From: Gracilaria gracilis
Lineage: Eukaryota > Rhodophyta > Florideophyceae > Gracilariales > Gracilariaceae
Length of the DNA: 64,000 nt
Assembly: GCA_030374805.1 (NCBI GenBank)
Contig: JARGSG010000024.1
Span: 62,001-126,000 of the forward strand
Direction: 5' to 3'
The notes under the pieces were generated by a model. The model was not told the origin of the DNA, did not search any database, and was given only the letters and a program-made list of their open reading frames with translations. This document shows, in pieces, positions 43,885 to 54,050 of this stretch (position 1 is its first letter; every line of letters starts with the position of its first letter). Position numbers and translations under genes: made by a program.

Positions 43885-45291
43885 TTACAGGGCGCGTCCG
43901 TACGCGGCGAGAAAAGCCAGCGGCAGCACCAAGTTGTCCAGCTGCGACGTGCACGTCTCGACGACGGCGGTGAAGGCGCACGCCACAAGCAACCGCGAGC
44001 TGCGCTCGAAGCGCAGCGCCAGCGCGGCCAGCAGAGCGGCCAGCGCGCCGCCGACGGCGCCTTCCAGCGTGCGCGCGTGCGCCAGCGACATGCGCCCGAA
44101 GCGGCGGCCCACAAGCGCCGCCGCCGTGTCCAGCGCGCAAACGGCCACCACGCCACCCAGTCGCGCCGCGTCGCCGTCCGCCACCACCAGCACCGGTGCC
44201 GCACACGCCAGCAGTAGGTACACGTGCGACACCGCCACCGCGCCGCCGTCGCGCTCGTCCAACAGCTGCGCGCCAACGCGCAGTAGCCAACCGCCTTTAC
44301 CGTCGTGTGGCGCGCCGCTTCGCGCGTCGGCTCGCAGCGCCTCGCAGCCGACGAACAGCGCCAGCGCCGCCGCGGACGCCACGCGCGTGAGCGCGCTATC
44401 CACCGCCGCGCCGCTCACGAAGATGGCCGCCGCCAGCGCGTGGTAATGCTTCCTGGCGAGGTGGTGCTCGCCGGGTGCGCCGTTGGGGCAGATCGTCACC
44501 ACCATCGTCAAAGTCGCCGCGCTCCACGCGCCTAACAGCGCGCGTCGCAGCGTTGAGTTGCACGCCCATCGTAACGTGCTCCAGATGGGCTCAGCCTGCC
44601 ACACGCGCCACGCCGCGCCGTAGCATGGCGCCAGCAAGCCGCTTGTCACCAAAAGTCGCCGCTTCACGCTGCCTGGAGCCGCTGCCGCGTCGAGCACCAC
44701 CGCCACCATGCAACATGCGCCTAGCAGCGAGATGTTAACCAGCGCTTCTTCCACACTGCTTGCCTTGTGCGCGCCTCGTAACAACGCCGCGCCAATTGCG
44801 CTTGCCGCCAGCGCCGCCTCGCCGCCAGTGAACACCCCCTCCAGATTTGAGATCAGTACCACCTGCATCACTGGCACTGCGCCGATGATAGCCGAGCTGA
44901 GTGAGTCCAATCCTCGCCACCATGAATACGCACCAAGCGCGAAGCCCACTGTTGCGTTTGCGCCCAAGTGCACGCGCTGTCGCAGCGCCAGCGTCAGCGT
45001 GGCCGCCGCACCGGCCGCCGCCACCAGTGCGCTCTCCACATGAACCGTTCGCAACGCCAATGGAAGTACTGCACCTGCCGCCAGCGCTGTCGTATCGCCG
45101 CAGCGCCGTAATCGAGTGTCATCGCATTGTCGCATGCTCCATTTGGCACCCAGTGCCATCATCAAGAGAAACCATCGTAGCAGTCGTAGCTGAGCGTCCA
45201 CCAGCACCACGCGCAATGCCAGTAGCAAGCAGGCGTACAGCTCTACGTGATGCGCGATATTGTCGCGTTTGGGGATGAACGTCGCCGTCAT
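43885..45291 (-). CDS. Dolichol kinase
   Basis: 468 residues from ATG 45291, mostly hydrophobic, about a dozen predicted membrane helices. The C-terminal third has the family core: ARKHYHALAAAIFVSG, VADGDAARLGGVVAVCALDT, AAALVGRRFGRMSLAHARTL, EGAVGGALAALL and the final VVETCTSQLDNLVLPLAF. These correspond to the CTP-binding DTAAS.VGR..G, KTLEG and TSQ.DNL.LP blocks of DOLK/Sec59, which phosphorylate dolichol on the ER membrane to supply the lipid carrier for N-glycosylation, O-mannosylation and GPI anchors. Third codon positions are strongly GC-rich compared with most neighbours. The stop lies 450 bases from the Pumilio start on the same strand, beside an AT-rich TTATTAATATTAATATT patch that may hold the polyadenylation signal. 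Confidence 0.88.
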   Translation of the reverse strand: MTATFIPKRDNIAHHVELYACLLLALRVVLVDAQLRLLRWFLLMMALGAKWSMRQCDDTRLRRCGDTTALAAGAVLPLALRTVHVESALVAAAGAAATLTLALRQRVHLGANATVGFALGAYSWWRGLDSLSSAIIGAVPVMQVVLISNLEGVFTGGEAALAASAIGAALLRGAHKASSVEEALVNISLLGACCMVAVVLDAAAAPGSVKRRLLVTSGLLAPCYGAAWRVWQAEPIWSTLRWACNSTLRRALLGAWSAATLTMVVTICPNGAPGEHHLARKHYHALAAAIFVSGAAVDSALTRVASAAALALFVGCEALRADARSGAPHDGKGGWLLRVGAQLLDERDGGAVAVSHVYLLLACAAPVLVVADGDAARLGGVVAVCALDTAAALVGRRFGRMSLAHARTLEGAVGGALAALLAALALRFERSSRLLVACAFTAVVETCTSQLDNLVLPLAFLAAYGRAL

Positions 45292-46168
45292 TTACCACAG
45301 CTGCGCGACGAAAGAAGCGCTGCGCGCCACGCCGCGCGTGCGTGGCGTGAGCAGTGTCGATGCTGATAAGGTGCGGCGTTGATGGCCTGCTCGCTGACCC
45401 TCTCGGCTGTGCTTGCTCTCCGCGTTGCTGTGCCTGTTACACTGCAGTTGCGCCTCCTGTTGTTGCTACCGTTGCCAGCATCGATTGAACAAGGAAGGTT
45501 GACGAGTGTCAATTACTTAGACCCAAGGGTACGTCAGTCAACAACCTATCACCTACCATGCTGCCCCGTACAGTGTATCTACGTGGAACAAAATTAGGTG
45601 TGTATGGATACGGCGTACACACCTAATTTTGTTCCACCCTACAGCCTTGCAACGTGCACACGTAATGCGAACCCAGCGAACAAAGTGGTCGTTCAAAGCC
45701 TGTGAGACGATGCGGAGGTAATAGCCTTCGTACCGAAGGAAGATAGATACATACCGTTGGTATGATACCGTGTACTGTTGTAGGAGCATCGAGACGCACC
45801 GCATCACTCATGCATGATTTGACGACTTCTTGTGAAATGGTACAGGTACTATTGAACAACAAAGTTTGGAGCAAGCTCGTCAAGTGTAAAGGCAACAGCA
45901 ATTGTGGCACTCGCTTCGCGCTCGCAAGCAGTGCACCCTTGATCAAGTTCAGACTTGGTCATACTGCACGGCATTCACTTCCAGAACACCACATAGTCAA
46001 GTTAGACAAGTTATGTATTCCTAGCACAAAACAAGCAATCTATTGCCTCACCATGCACCCTGCTCACTTCTACATCAACACCAACAACTCTATCCGCCAT
46101 CGTTGCTTCCACAAGGTCAAGCAGTGTTCGACTAGCAATTTGCTTTCTCACAAATGCATCATCCACCA
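45292..46168. other. Intergenic region with a strong hairpin
   Basis: No gene recognised between the end of the SET gene and the start of dolichol kinase. A plus-strand open frame at 45762-46355 runs into the SET gene on the other strand and shows no motif. The 22-bp inverted repeat at 45583-45637 is the only clear structure. Confidence 0.5.
45583..45637. repeat. Perfect 22-bp inverted repeat with an 11-base loop
   Basis: Arms 45583-45604 and 45616-45637 are exact reverse complements (left arm begins GTGGAACAAAATTAGG); the loop is TGGATACGGCG. It sits between two minus-strand genes, about 290 bases upstream of dolichol kinase and 530 bases beyond the SET gene stop. Confidence 0.95.
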
Positions 46169-49100
46169 CTATTCTGTGGATCTTCCCTTGCGCAGCAACG
46201 AACGCAAGTCTTGTTGCGTAGACCCTCTTACCACAGGAGCACTTCCTTGGCTTCTTCTACCTTCTTCTCTCCCCTTATCAATTACACCACTTGCACGCGG
46301 TCCGTCCCGGCCCAGCTTCTTCTTCTTTTTACCCCCTCTGGTTGGGCTTCTGTGACGAAAACGCTTGCGGTCGTCTCTATGACCTTCAGAACTCCGCCTC
46401 CTGAATCCACCTTCATCGCAGCCATCGTGAGCATCGAAGCTTTTCCATTTGTCACGTCGATCGTGTTCATTGACAATTCGAGACTCGCCATATCTAGAAA
46501 TCTGTTTGCCTACCCCTTCGCGAACTCTGAGACTTCCCCTGCCCATAGATGGCTCCCCTGCCTTCCCCATCAAGCCACTGGAAGTCCGAAAATCGCCTTC
46601 CCTCCTTCGTCTCTTCACTTGATTCGGTCCTAGCTTCTCATTCGAATCCCCATCTCTCAAAACCCTCTTGTTACTCCCAGACCTCAGCTCATCAGCCTGA
46701 AATCTTGAACGACGCATTTCCTCTCTTTCAGATGACCGTTTAGGAATTCCTTGTGCTGCATTTGGTTCAAACGATGCTGATGCTGAATTACTCGCTTTCG
46801 TCTCAACTTGTTTCACTCCAAGTCCCTTGGGTGCCGATTGGCTTCTCGAATTTCTTGCCGCTTCAATGCCAGTGCTCTTCGCGCCTTCTTGGGCAGCTTG
46901 TTTTGGCTTGGTAGCAGCATCTGTTGCTTCCAACGACCGCTGAGAACGTGACGACTTCGAGGGTTCCAAGGCAGTTTGCGACTTGACCGTGGACGGCGCA
47001 CCTAGACTCATTCGCGATGCAGATATTTGATGGGCCCGCTGAGGGCCCTCTGTTCCTTTTCTTGCTGAAGCGGGATCATCCTGTCGGACAGTCTCTGGTT
47101 CAGGACCCGACTTGGACTCGAGCTTAGAATCCAACCTTGTTTCTTTCTGTGTGGATGCTTTGGCCTTGGATGTGTCAACTACGTTGCCATTCTCTGCGAT
47201 ATCTACCTTTGCATTTGACGGAGTCTCGTCTTTTCCAGAGGGTTGTGAAAAACGAGAGCCAAACCGCTCCTTTCGCCCTTCATCAACAAACTCGGAAGGT
47301 TGATGTATCTTGGCAACAGATGTGCGGGCGGAAGACTTTTGCGCGGTGGAAGGCGCTTTGTCGGACGCTTTGTCGGAATTACGTCGCGGATTTACGTTCT
47401 CCGCAGTCTTGCTCGAATTCTGTTCCTGCTGCCTTCCGTCACTGTCAGTCTGAATTGCGACAACCTTTGGACCAGTTTCCCTTTGCTGTGCCCGGGGTGG
47501 ATGATCTCGATGCGGGCGGTCTCGAGGTGGTTGATCTCGAGGTGGTTGATTACGAGGAGGATGGTCACGAGGAGGATGGTCACGAGGAGGATAGTCACGA
47601 GGAGGATGGTCACGAGGAGGATGGTCACGAGGAGGATGGTCACGGGGAGGATGATCACGGGGAGGATGATCACGGGGAGGATGATCACGGGGAAGAGGAT
47701 TACGGGGAGGAGGATTACGGGGAGGAGGATTACGGGGAGGAGGATTACGGGGGGGATGATCACGGGGAGGAGGATTACGGGGAGGATGATCACGGGGTGG
47801 ATGTTCTCGAGGCGGATGATCCCTATTGTGAAAGGGAGCACCGCTCAAAGGCCTTAGAGGGACAAAATCGTGTGGCACATTGCCAACATCCCGCGGTCGC
47901 ACGGGCTCTTCTCTGATGGCCTCCGCCCAACGCCGTCTCTCACGAACTCGATGCTGCCTTTCGCTGTAATTCTGATTGTATCCGCGATCCCTTGCAACAT
48001 ACTGCTCGTGGCGACGAAAAGGCTCGGCGCGACCTCCGTCCGAAAATCGAGGTCGCTCGAGCCTATTGCGGCTGTAATCCCGCAACGTTTCTCGTTCCCT
48101 TGATAACCTAGGAGAGTGTCTTCGGAAGGACTCATGAGGAAGCTGAGGGTTTCTGTCGTGGTAATCCGTTTCACGGGGAAGACGATCCTTGGGCCATGGT
48201 CTCTGACTCATATGGCTGTCTCGAACGTCCTTACCTAAGCTCCGAGGACGACTTTCATGAGCTTCACTGGAAGCCATCCAATCACGATCAGCATACGGTT
48301 CTCGAGATTCCATACCAGTATATCCTGAATGCCGAATACCATTTGACCCTTGCGAATGTCGGATATGCTCCGCTTTCCCCCCAGCATACTGGCTCCTCTC
48401 GAAATCTTGGGAAGGAAAATGAGGGGGATGAGAGGTTCTCTCAAGGTTATGTACGTGGCTACTGTTGGGGTTCTCAGTTGGAGCGGGCTTTTGATGGGCA
48501 CCAGACTCGCGTTTTTCTCTTCTCTGCTGGATTGAGTCATCCTGCTTTCGGTACTCAATCTGGTACTGGTCCTCTACTTTCCTTTCTTCTCGGTGAACAT
48601 GCAGTGGTTCCAGAGGAGAGTCTGCAACAAATTCGTCATCGGACCGGGCACCTTGTCCGTCAGGAAGCTGACTTGGAGATAATGGCTTCTCGTCCATTAT
48701 GGGTTCCGCTTCTGAAGCAGTCGAATACTCTCCCATAGAATCATTATCAGAGCCCGCTTTCCTGGTCTTCATTCGCTCTTTGACTTTCGGTTTCAGGGGT
48801 TTCCGCTTATGTCTCGTTGAGGAGGGTTGAAATCCTTGCTCACGACCAATCAGAGCAACCCTTGAAAGTGGTCTTTCAGAGTCGATTTTCTTCTCAAGCG
48901 ACACCTGTGACAACTTCTGAACAGTGCCCGTATTTCCAGGGACCTTGGAAAGAGGAACCCTTGGTCGCAAGTCCGCGATGACCGCGGAACGGCGGGGAAC
49001 TCTTGGAATTGAGAGTGTGCTGCTTGCAGCAGCTATTGATTTTGCCTCAATTTCCCTTCCTGATTCAGAATAGGAGCCCTGCCGCCTCTTCAGGTTATCT

Positions 49101-52100
49101 CGAGCAGTGGAAACTCTCTCGCCATCTGACATGTTGGATGCCATGCTCCTTCTAGGGATTCGGAAAGCTGAGTCGACGTCCATCCGGGAGATTGAGGGTT
49201 TCGATTGACTGTACTTGGCAATTCTCTCTTTCCATGACCGTAGTCGCTCTCTTGAACTAGGACTCATTTGCGTTAAATCTAGTGCCGTCCAGTCTTCTCG
49301 CTTACATTCAGCCAGGAGTTCGGAAGCCCGTTGAAGATCTTTCTTCGCTCGCCCAATCTTTGCTTGCACGATTTTCTCTACATCCCGTCCGCCTTGCTCG
49401 GTGCCCGCAACAGATCTTCCTTCTAGTTCAAGGCGTTTCTCCTTGATGCCGTCATTAGGCTTAGAATTCTTTGAAGCTGGCTCGAAATTAAGTTCTTCTT
49501 GTTTCGAAGTAAGCGTCCCTCGACACTTCGATGACTGGCAAACGCAGGGAGCGGACCCTTTCTCAATTGACCGAGCACCATAGTCGAAGGTTATCTCTTC
49601 ACCTTTTGCTATGTCTCGAACAGCGTATATACCCACTCTAGGTTCCCCACCAGCATTCCATTTCTGCGTCTCAGCATTAGGATCACAAGAATGGTTTAAG
49701 AACCGTGTTGCCTGTGATTTTCGGCTCGCATCTATGATGAGTTTGTTTGTCAACGTCATAAAATAGAAGTGCCGTTCTCCTTGATATTCCCGCATTCTCT
49801 CTCTGAACGTTTCCATAGAAATAACCTCCCCTTGGTATTCCCCAATAAGATCACCAGTTCTGATATCCTCATCAGCAACTAGACCCACTCCCTTGTTTGG
49901 AAAGCTAACCATTTTGAACTTGGCGTATTCCAGTCTTTGCAGCCTCTGATTCTGACAGTACGAACCAGCACCACATTCTCCAGGAACACACTCGATCCGC
50001 AAATGACGATTTTCGCACAGTTCGTTAGAGCAGGCCACTCGATTCTTAGATCCATCTCGCTTCTCTTTCGCATTTCCGGGAAGGCAACTGCATTTCTGGC
50101 CCAGAGTTCGATCGTTCTTCTCGAGGAGGTCTCGAGCCCGGTCAATATATGCGTTCTTGCGCTGCAAACGAACCCATTTCCACGCAAATTCAGTCTCCGG
50201 ATCGTATCGAGCCAATGTTTGTTGAGCTTCACTTTGGACTAACTGAAGAACGTTAGGATCAAAATCTAGATCAAAATGACCCCGACCCTGAGAGGCTGTA
50301 CGACAAAGTAAAGAATTACTCGTAACTGGCGGAAAGGAAGCCACCAAGCTCCGCTTCCTGGGCAAGAATTCTTCCAAACTTGAGCTGCTCTTTTCATCGG
50401 TCGAACAAGAGGTCTTTGAACTATCCGTAGGACACCTTTGAAAATGCTTCCGTATGACTTCTACTGCCATCGTAAAGTGGTTGCGATCCTCCGGAGAAAG
50501 TACACTTTTCTTGACACCATGATCAATATAGTGATCCTCAAGTCCTCCTTGAATTCTGAGAACTACTTCCCAAGTTCGTCTTCGATTCCTAGTGCTCCCA
50601 GCCTTGCTCTTAAGAAACGCTTTCAAGGCGTTCATCTGAGACATATCACGAGAACCGTCCTCAAGGCTCTTTCCCATGGACGCTAACAGAACTGCATCGA
50701 AGGCGAGTATGCGTTGTCGAGTCATTACCTTCTCATCAGAGATGCCGCTTGATGTCAGGGGCTCATCAACAATGAAGTCCATCTCAGTGTTGCGAAGAAA
50801 GCTATTTTCCGCCAGAGTTTCAAGCTTGTTCTGAAAATGCATGGTGCTTCCCATCCTCGCGGTTCGTATCAATAACATATGCACAGAATCCAGAAACAAA
50901 TCTTTGATCATCACATCAGTCGCAAGAAGTTCCCTCTGCATCACGGCAGACGACAATAGCGTCTGGATCAAATCTAGAACAGTCGGGACAGAAGGGAAAT
51001 TTTTCGATTCACTCAATATTGTTCGAAATGCCATGAGAGGTTCGCGGCTTATGACGTCTAGTGATTTTGTCATAACATCACAAAGTAATGCCAGGCATTT
51101 GGACTGGTTCTGAAGTAGTTCCCGCATAAAAAGTGGAGAAGAAGCAATACTGACGAGAAATCCAACATCGAAGAAACTATCTCCGGAAAGGGGTTCCCTT
51201 CGAACTTGTTGCAATGCTTTCGAAAATGAATTCAACCAGAAGAACTCCTGTTGACACAAAGCCTGAGGGAGCAGTACACTTTCTTCGCCAATTCGTTCCC
51301 AAAGTTCACGCTGTGGGCTTTCGCTGTCCCAGGGAATGCTTCTCCGCAGCAAGAAAACCTGCATCAACTCCGAGACTGAATTTCTGCATTCCTTTGCCAG
51401 AGTGGTTGGACAGCCTTGAAGAAACTCCATCGAGAACGATAACAATTTCTCAAAGGAAACTGATTGCTCATCGGGTTTGAAGGTATGAAGGCCAGAAATG
51501 AAAAAACTCTGGGCGCGTAAGTTCTCCACTCTGGATATGAATGATAATGGGCTCAACTCGTATATGACGATACTAATCGCCAGCCGAATAGCCCAGTCAA
51601 CAAGTTCGCTGTAGTTCTCTTCGCTCTCGACCTTGTCACGTTTTGCATGATACCAAAATTGTAGAACGCCAAGCGTCAGACTGGCCACGTCAACCGTTAA
51701 GCCCTCGCCGTAAAATCTCTCCATGAAAGGCGCCGCTATGTCGTCGTCAGAGACGGATATCACTTCCAGTAGTCTTCGTAAGAACTGTATGGTGTCAAAC
51801 ATCTTGGAAAGGCCAGGAGGATGTATTTCACTCTCATCACCATCTTCAGCAAGCCAATCCCGCCACTTGCCATCATCGACGTCATATGCCAGCGCATCGA
51901 ACTGCTTTCCTTTCAAGATGTGTCCGTCGTAGCCTATCTTCATAGATTCAAGTTTCTGCTTGTGGTGATGACACAGAGCTTTGCAATATCGAAACAGACT
52001 AAACTCTTTAAACTGTCCACAACCAGGTATCGTCGCTAGGCTTTGTCTGTGTTTGATGACATCTACTTTCGTCATACCATCTACAGTCGACAGACTTCCA

Positions 52101-53365
52101 GACTTGCGGGCGAACGTGAGCAAGGAAGTTAGCGGATCGGGCGAGTGTGTAACCTCAGACGTTTCGATGTGTTGTGAGTTTGGAGCAGCAGAAAGGTTTT
52201 CATCATCTTCTTCGATCAGACGGTCCTTAATATCTGGGCTGGCATCTGCGACGGGCGACTGTGAGGGGACATGCGCCTCTTGCGAAATGGGCTCCTCTGT
52301 TTCTGATTCGATCGCAGCAGCCACCTTTCTACGTTTCCGGGACGCAGGTTTCCGTATACTTTGATCAGAGTGGTCCGATTGTTCCGATTCATTGCCACTC
52401 TGTGCGATAGAATCGTCGGATGCAGAAGGTGGATGATGTCGCTTGCGCTGCTTTTCCTTCTCGAACTTGGATTTCCTTTTCGCAATCGAACGCTGTGGTC
52501 TGGACTCATGACTAGACTTCGGCGTTGATATTGATTGCGGCGGCATAATGTGATCGTCCTCATCATGAACTTCATCTCGCGAGGGCCTGGGGCGACGCTT
52601 GCGTTTCGAAGTTTCGCGACGTTTCCTCAAAGGCTTGGGGCCGTCCGAAACATCGGCCTGAACATCGTCATGTTCGTCGTGGAGCTGTGGCGAAGATCGA
52701 TGCGTGTCGCGCTTGCGTTGCTTTGAGCGATGCGAAGATTGTGAGGGTTGGCGATCATGAGGAAGCTCGGGCTCATCCGGAGCCCTAACACGCAACCTGA
52801 GCTCAACTGCAGTGGAGGCTGATGAGCGGCTCTTATACTTGCGAGTGCGCTTATCGTGTGCTTTCTTGACCGACGCAAAAGATGCGGAGCCCGGGGTGCT
52901 GTCTTCGACACGAGACGAACGTGATACGGAGAGTGGAGTGGTCCTGGGTCGCTTCGGGGTGCGAGTGTGGGTAGCTGAAGGAGCGGCGGATGAGGGCGAA
53001 GGAGAGTGCAAGCTTGGGGATGGGTGTCTTTGAGGAGGAGATTGGTGTTGGTGCAAGAGAGCGCTTTCAGTGGTAGGAAGGACACCAGAAGGCGCGAATC
53101 GGCGGTCAGTGATAGCCTCGAGATACTTGTCGAGAGCTTCGACGTCGGCGGCCTCAGACTGAAAGCCCATTGATGCGAGGAAGAAGGCTGGATTAGGTTG
53201 CGAGGAGTGTAGCGTGTGGCTTGCCGGAAAACGAGGGGTCGGAGAGTGGGAGGGAGAGCGGGAGGGGTGAACGGGAAGAGTAGCGGAAGTTGTGAAACGC
53301 GAATGAAGAATGTCAAGTTGGGCACTTAAGCGCTCAACAGCAGCTCGGTAGGAGGAAGAAGACAT
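46169..53365 (-). CDS. Very large AWS-SET histone lysine methyltransferase (SETD2/ASH1-like)
   Basis: 2,398 residues from ATG 53365 (MSSSSYRAAVERLSA), intronless. The first 400 residues are disordered and basic, the next 650 helical without a family I can name. The catalytic unit lies near 1090-1280: an AWS zinc-binding part (CSCLPGN, CSNELCENR, CVPGECGAGSYCQNQRLQ), the SET domain with KGVGLVADEDIRTGDLIGEY, RFLNHSCDPNAETQKW and GEEITFDYG, and a post-SET CVCQSSKCRG. AWS plus this SET type is found in enzymes that methylate H3K36 (SETD2, NSD, ASH1); the exact substrate is inference. The remaining 1,100 residues are charged and disordered, with PPRDH repeats at about 1848-1951. No SRI, PHD, bromo or WW domain was recognised. 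It faces NUP98 head to head. Confidence 0.92.
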   Translation of the reverse strand: MSSSSYRAAVERLSAQLDILHSRFTTSATLPVHPSRSPSHSPTPRFPASHTLHSSQPNPAFFLASMGFQSEAADVEALDKYLEAITDRRFAPSGVLPTTESALLHQHQSPPQRHPSPSLHSPSPSSAAPSATHTRTPKRPRTTPLSVSRSSRVEDSTPGSASFASVKKAHDKRTRKYKSRSSASTAVELRLRVRAPDEPELPHDRQPSQSSHRSKQRKRDTHRSSPQLHDEHDDVQADVSDGPKPLRKRRETSKRKRRPRPSRDEVHDEDDHIMPPQSISTPKSSHESRPQRSIAKRKSKFEKEKQRKRHHPPSASDDSIAQSGNESEQSDHSDQSIRKPASRKRRKVAAAIESETEEPISQEAHVPSQSPVADASPDIKDRLIEEDDENLSAAPNSQHIETSEVTHSPDPLTSLLTFARKSGSLSTVDGMTKVDVIKHRQSLATIPGCGQFKEFSLFRYCKALCHHHKQKLESMKIGYDGHILKGKQFDALAYDVDDGKWRDWLAEDGDESEIHPPGLSKMFDTIQFLRRLLEVISVSDDDIAAPFMERFYGEGLTVDVASLTLGVLQFWYHAKRDKVESEENYSELVDWAIRLAISIVIYELSPLSFISRVENLRAQSFFISGLHTFKPDEQSVSFEKLLSFSMEFLQGCPTTLAKECRNSVSELMQVFLLRRSIPWDSESPQRELWERIGEESVLLPQALCQQEFFWLNSFSKALQQVRREPLSGDSFFDVGFLVSIASSPLFMRELLQNQSKCLALLCDVMTKSLDVISREPLMAFRTILSESKNFPSVPTVLDLIQTLLSSAVMQRELLATDVMIKDLFLDSVHMLLIRTARMGSTMHFQNKLETLAENSFLRNTEMDFIVDEPLTSSGISDEKVMTRQRILAFDAVLLASMGKSLEDGSRDMSQMNALKAFLKSKAGSTRNRRRTWEVVLRIQGGLEDHYIDHGVKKSVLSPEDRNHFTMAVEVIRKHFQRCPTDSSKTSCSTDEKSSSSLEEFLPRKRSLVASFPPVTSNSLLCRTASQGRGHFDLDFDPNVLQLVQSEAQQTLARYDPETEFAWKWVRLQRKNAYIDRARDLLEKNDRTLGQKCSCLPGNAKEKRDGSKNRVACSNELCENRHLRIECVPGECGAGSYCQNQRLQRLEYAKFKMVSFPNKGVGLVADEDIRTGDLIGEYQGEVISMETFRERMREYQGERHFYFMTLTNKLIIDASRKSQATRFLNHSCDPNAETQKWNAGGEPRVGIYAVRDIAKGEEITFDYGARSIEKGSAPCVCQSSKCRGTLTSKQEELNFEPASKNSKPNDGIKEKRLELEGRSVAGTEQGGRDVEKIVQAKIGRAKKDLQRASELLAECKREDWTALDLTQMSPSSRERLRSWKERIAKYSQSKPSISRMDVDSAFRIPRRSMASNMSDGERVSTARDNLKRRQGSYSESGREIEAKSIAAASSTLSIPRVPRRSAVIADLRPRVPLSKVPGNTGTVQKLSQVSLEKKIDSERPLSRVALIGREQGFQPSSTRHKRKPLKPKVKERMKTRKAGSDNDSMGEYSTASEAEPIMDEKPLSPSQLPDGQGARSDDEFVADSPLEPLHVHREERKVEDQYQIEYRKQDDSIQQRREKRESGAHQKPAPTENPNSSHVHNLERTSHPPHFPSQDFERSQYAGGKAEHIRHSQGSNGIRHSGYTGMESREPYADRDWMASSEAHESRPRSLGKDVRDSHMSQRPWPKDRLPRETDYHDRNPQLPHESFRRHSPRLSRERETLRDYSRNRLERPRFSDGGRAEPFRRHEQYVARDRGYNQNYSERQHRVRERRRWAEAIREEPVRPRDVGNVPHDFVPLRPLSGAPFHNRDHPPREHPPRDHPPRNPPPRDHPPRNPPPRNPPPRNPPPRNPLPRDHPPRDHPPRDHPPRDHPPRDHPPRDHPPRDYPPRDHPPRDHPPRNQPPRDQPPRDRPHRDHPPRAQQRETGPKVVAIQTDSDGRQQEQNSSKTAENVNPRRNSDKASDKAPSTAQKSSARTSVAKIHQPSEFVDEGRKERFGSRFSQPSGKDETPSNAKVDIAENGNVVDTSKAKASTQKETRLDSKLESKSGPEPETVRQDDPASARKGTEGPQRAHQISASRMSLGAPSTVKSQTALEPSKSSRSQRSLEATDAATKPKQAAQEGAKSTGIEAARNSRSQSAPKGLGVKQVETKASNSASASFEPNAAQGIPKRSSEREEMRRSRFQADELRSGSNKRVLRDGDSNEKLGPNQVKRRRREGDFRTSSGLMGKAGEPSMGRGSLRVREGVGKQISRYGESRIVNEHDRRDKWKSFDAHDGCDEGGFRRRSSEGHRDDRKRFRHRSPTRGGKKKKKLGRDGPRASGVIDKGREEGRRSQGSAPVVRGSTQQDLRSLLRKGRSTE
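47511..47822 (-). repeat. 15-bp coding minisatellite (PPRDH / PPRNP)
   Basis: About twenty tandem 15-bp units encode PPRDH, PPRNP and PPRNQ variants. Neighbouring units are often identical, which points to recent expansion. Confidence 0.93.
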
Positions 53366-54050
53366 GGGGAAGCGCAAGCGCAGCGGGTGGGTTTAAGGGG
53401 ACGTGGAAAGCAGCGGGCGGGAGGTATGCCAAGCAAGGGCAACGGAAGCGGTGTGCAGTGGATAGGTGACGGATGCGTCCGCACGCGCGTCGTGAATCGC
53501 GACGTGCAATGGAATGTCGACGGGGGTTGGCCAATGGCGGCTTGGTCGGACGTGCTTCGCGTTTGAAGGCGCGCCGCGAGAGGTTGCACGTGCGACCGAG
53601 CAGCACGCGCCCAGCGCCAGCGTCGCGGCGCCTTAGATAAGCGTCGCGTTACTTGTTTGCAGCTGAAAATTCAGCAGATTTGCGTTTGAAATCGCGCGCG
53701 AGCCGCAAGTTCAAGTTCAAAGTTCCCCCCGTCCAGTGCCGTCCACCCGCCAACGGCGCGCGCCACCGAGCGCCGCTTTCGCTCTGCAACTGTCAACTGC
53801 AATCGCAGCATGAACTACACGTGTACACGAGCTCACGCTCTCGCCCCGTTGGCAACTTGCAATTCAACACTTGGTACAGTACTTTGTAGATACACATGTA
53901 ACTTTCGCCGTCTTCGTCCGAGGCTGTGCTATCCAATTCTCTTTCCAAACACGCAGCGCACGCGCCACTATCCGCTTTTCCCGCCACCTACTCTCGTCAT
54001 CGCTCCCATCGAATCGATTCCGGCCCCCTTATCCTTCTATTCTCTTGGCG
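53366..54050. promoter_or_regulatory. Divergent intergenic region between SET and NUP98 genes
   Basis: 685 bases separate the two start codons, which point away from each other. The sequence is GC-rich with CGCG-containing words and no clear TATA box on the SET side; TTGGTACAGTAC lies 180 bases before the NUP98 start. A shared promoter is likely from the geometry alone. Confidence 0.5.

Noticed and set aside
45762-46355. A 197-codon plus-strand frame
   Set aside because: No motif, and its second half lies antisense to the well-supported SET gene.
47137-47916. EEDGHEEDGH and RMVTRRMVT repeat proteins on the plus strand
   Set aside because: Mirror frames of the PPRDH minisatellite; 15-bp repeats stay open in several frames.
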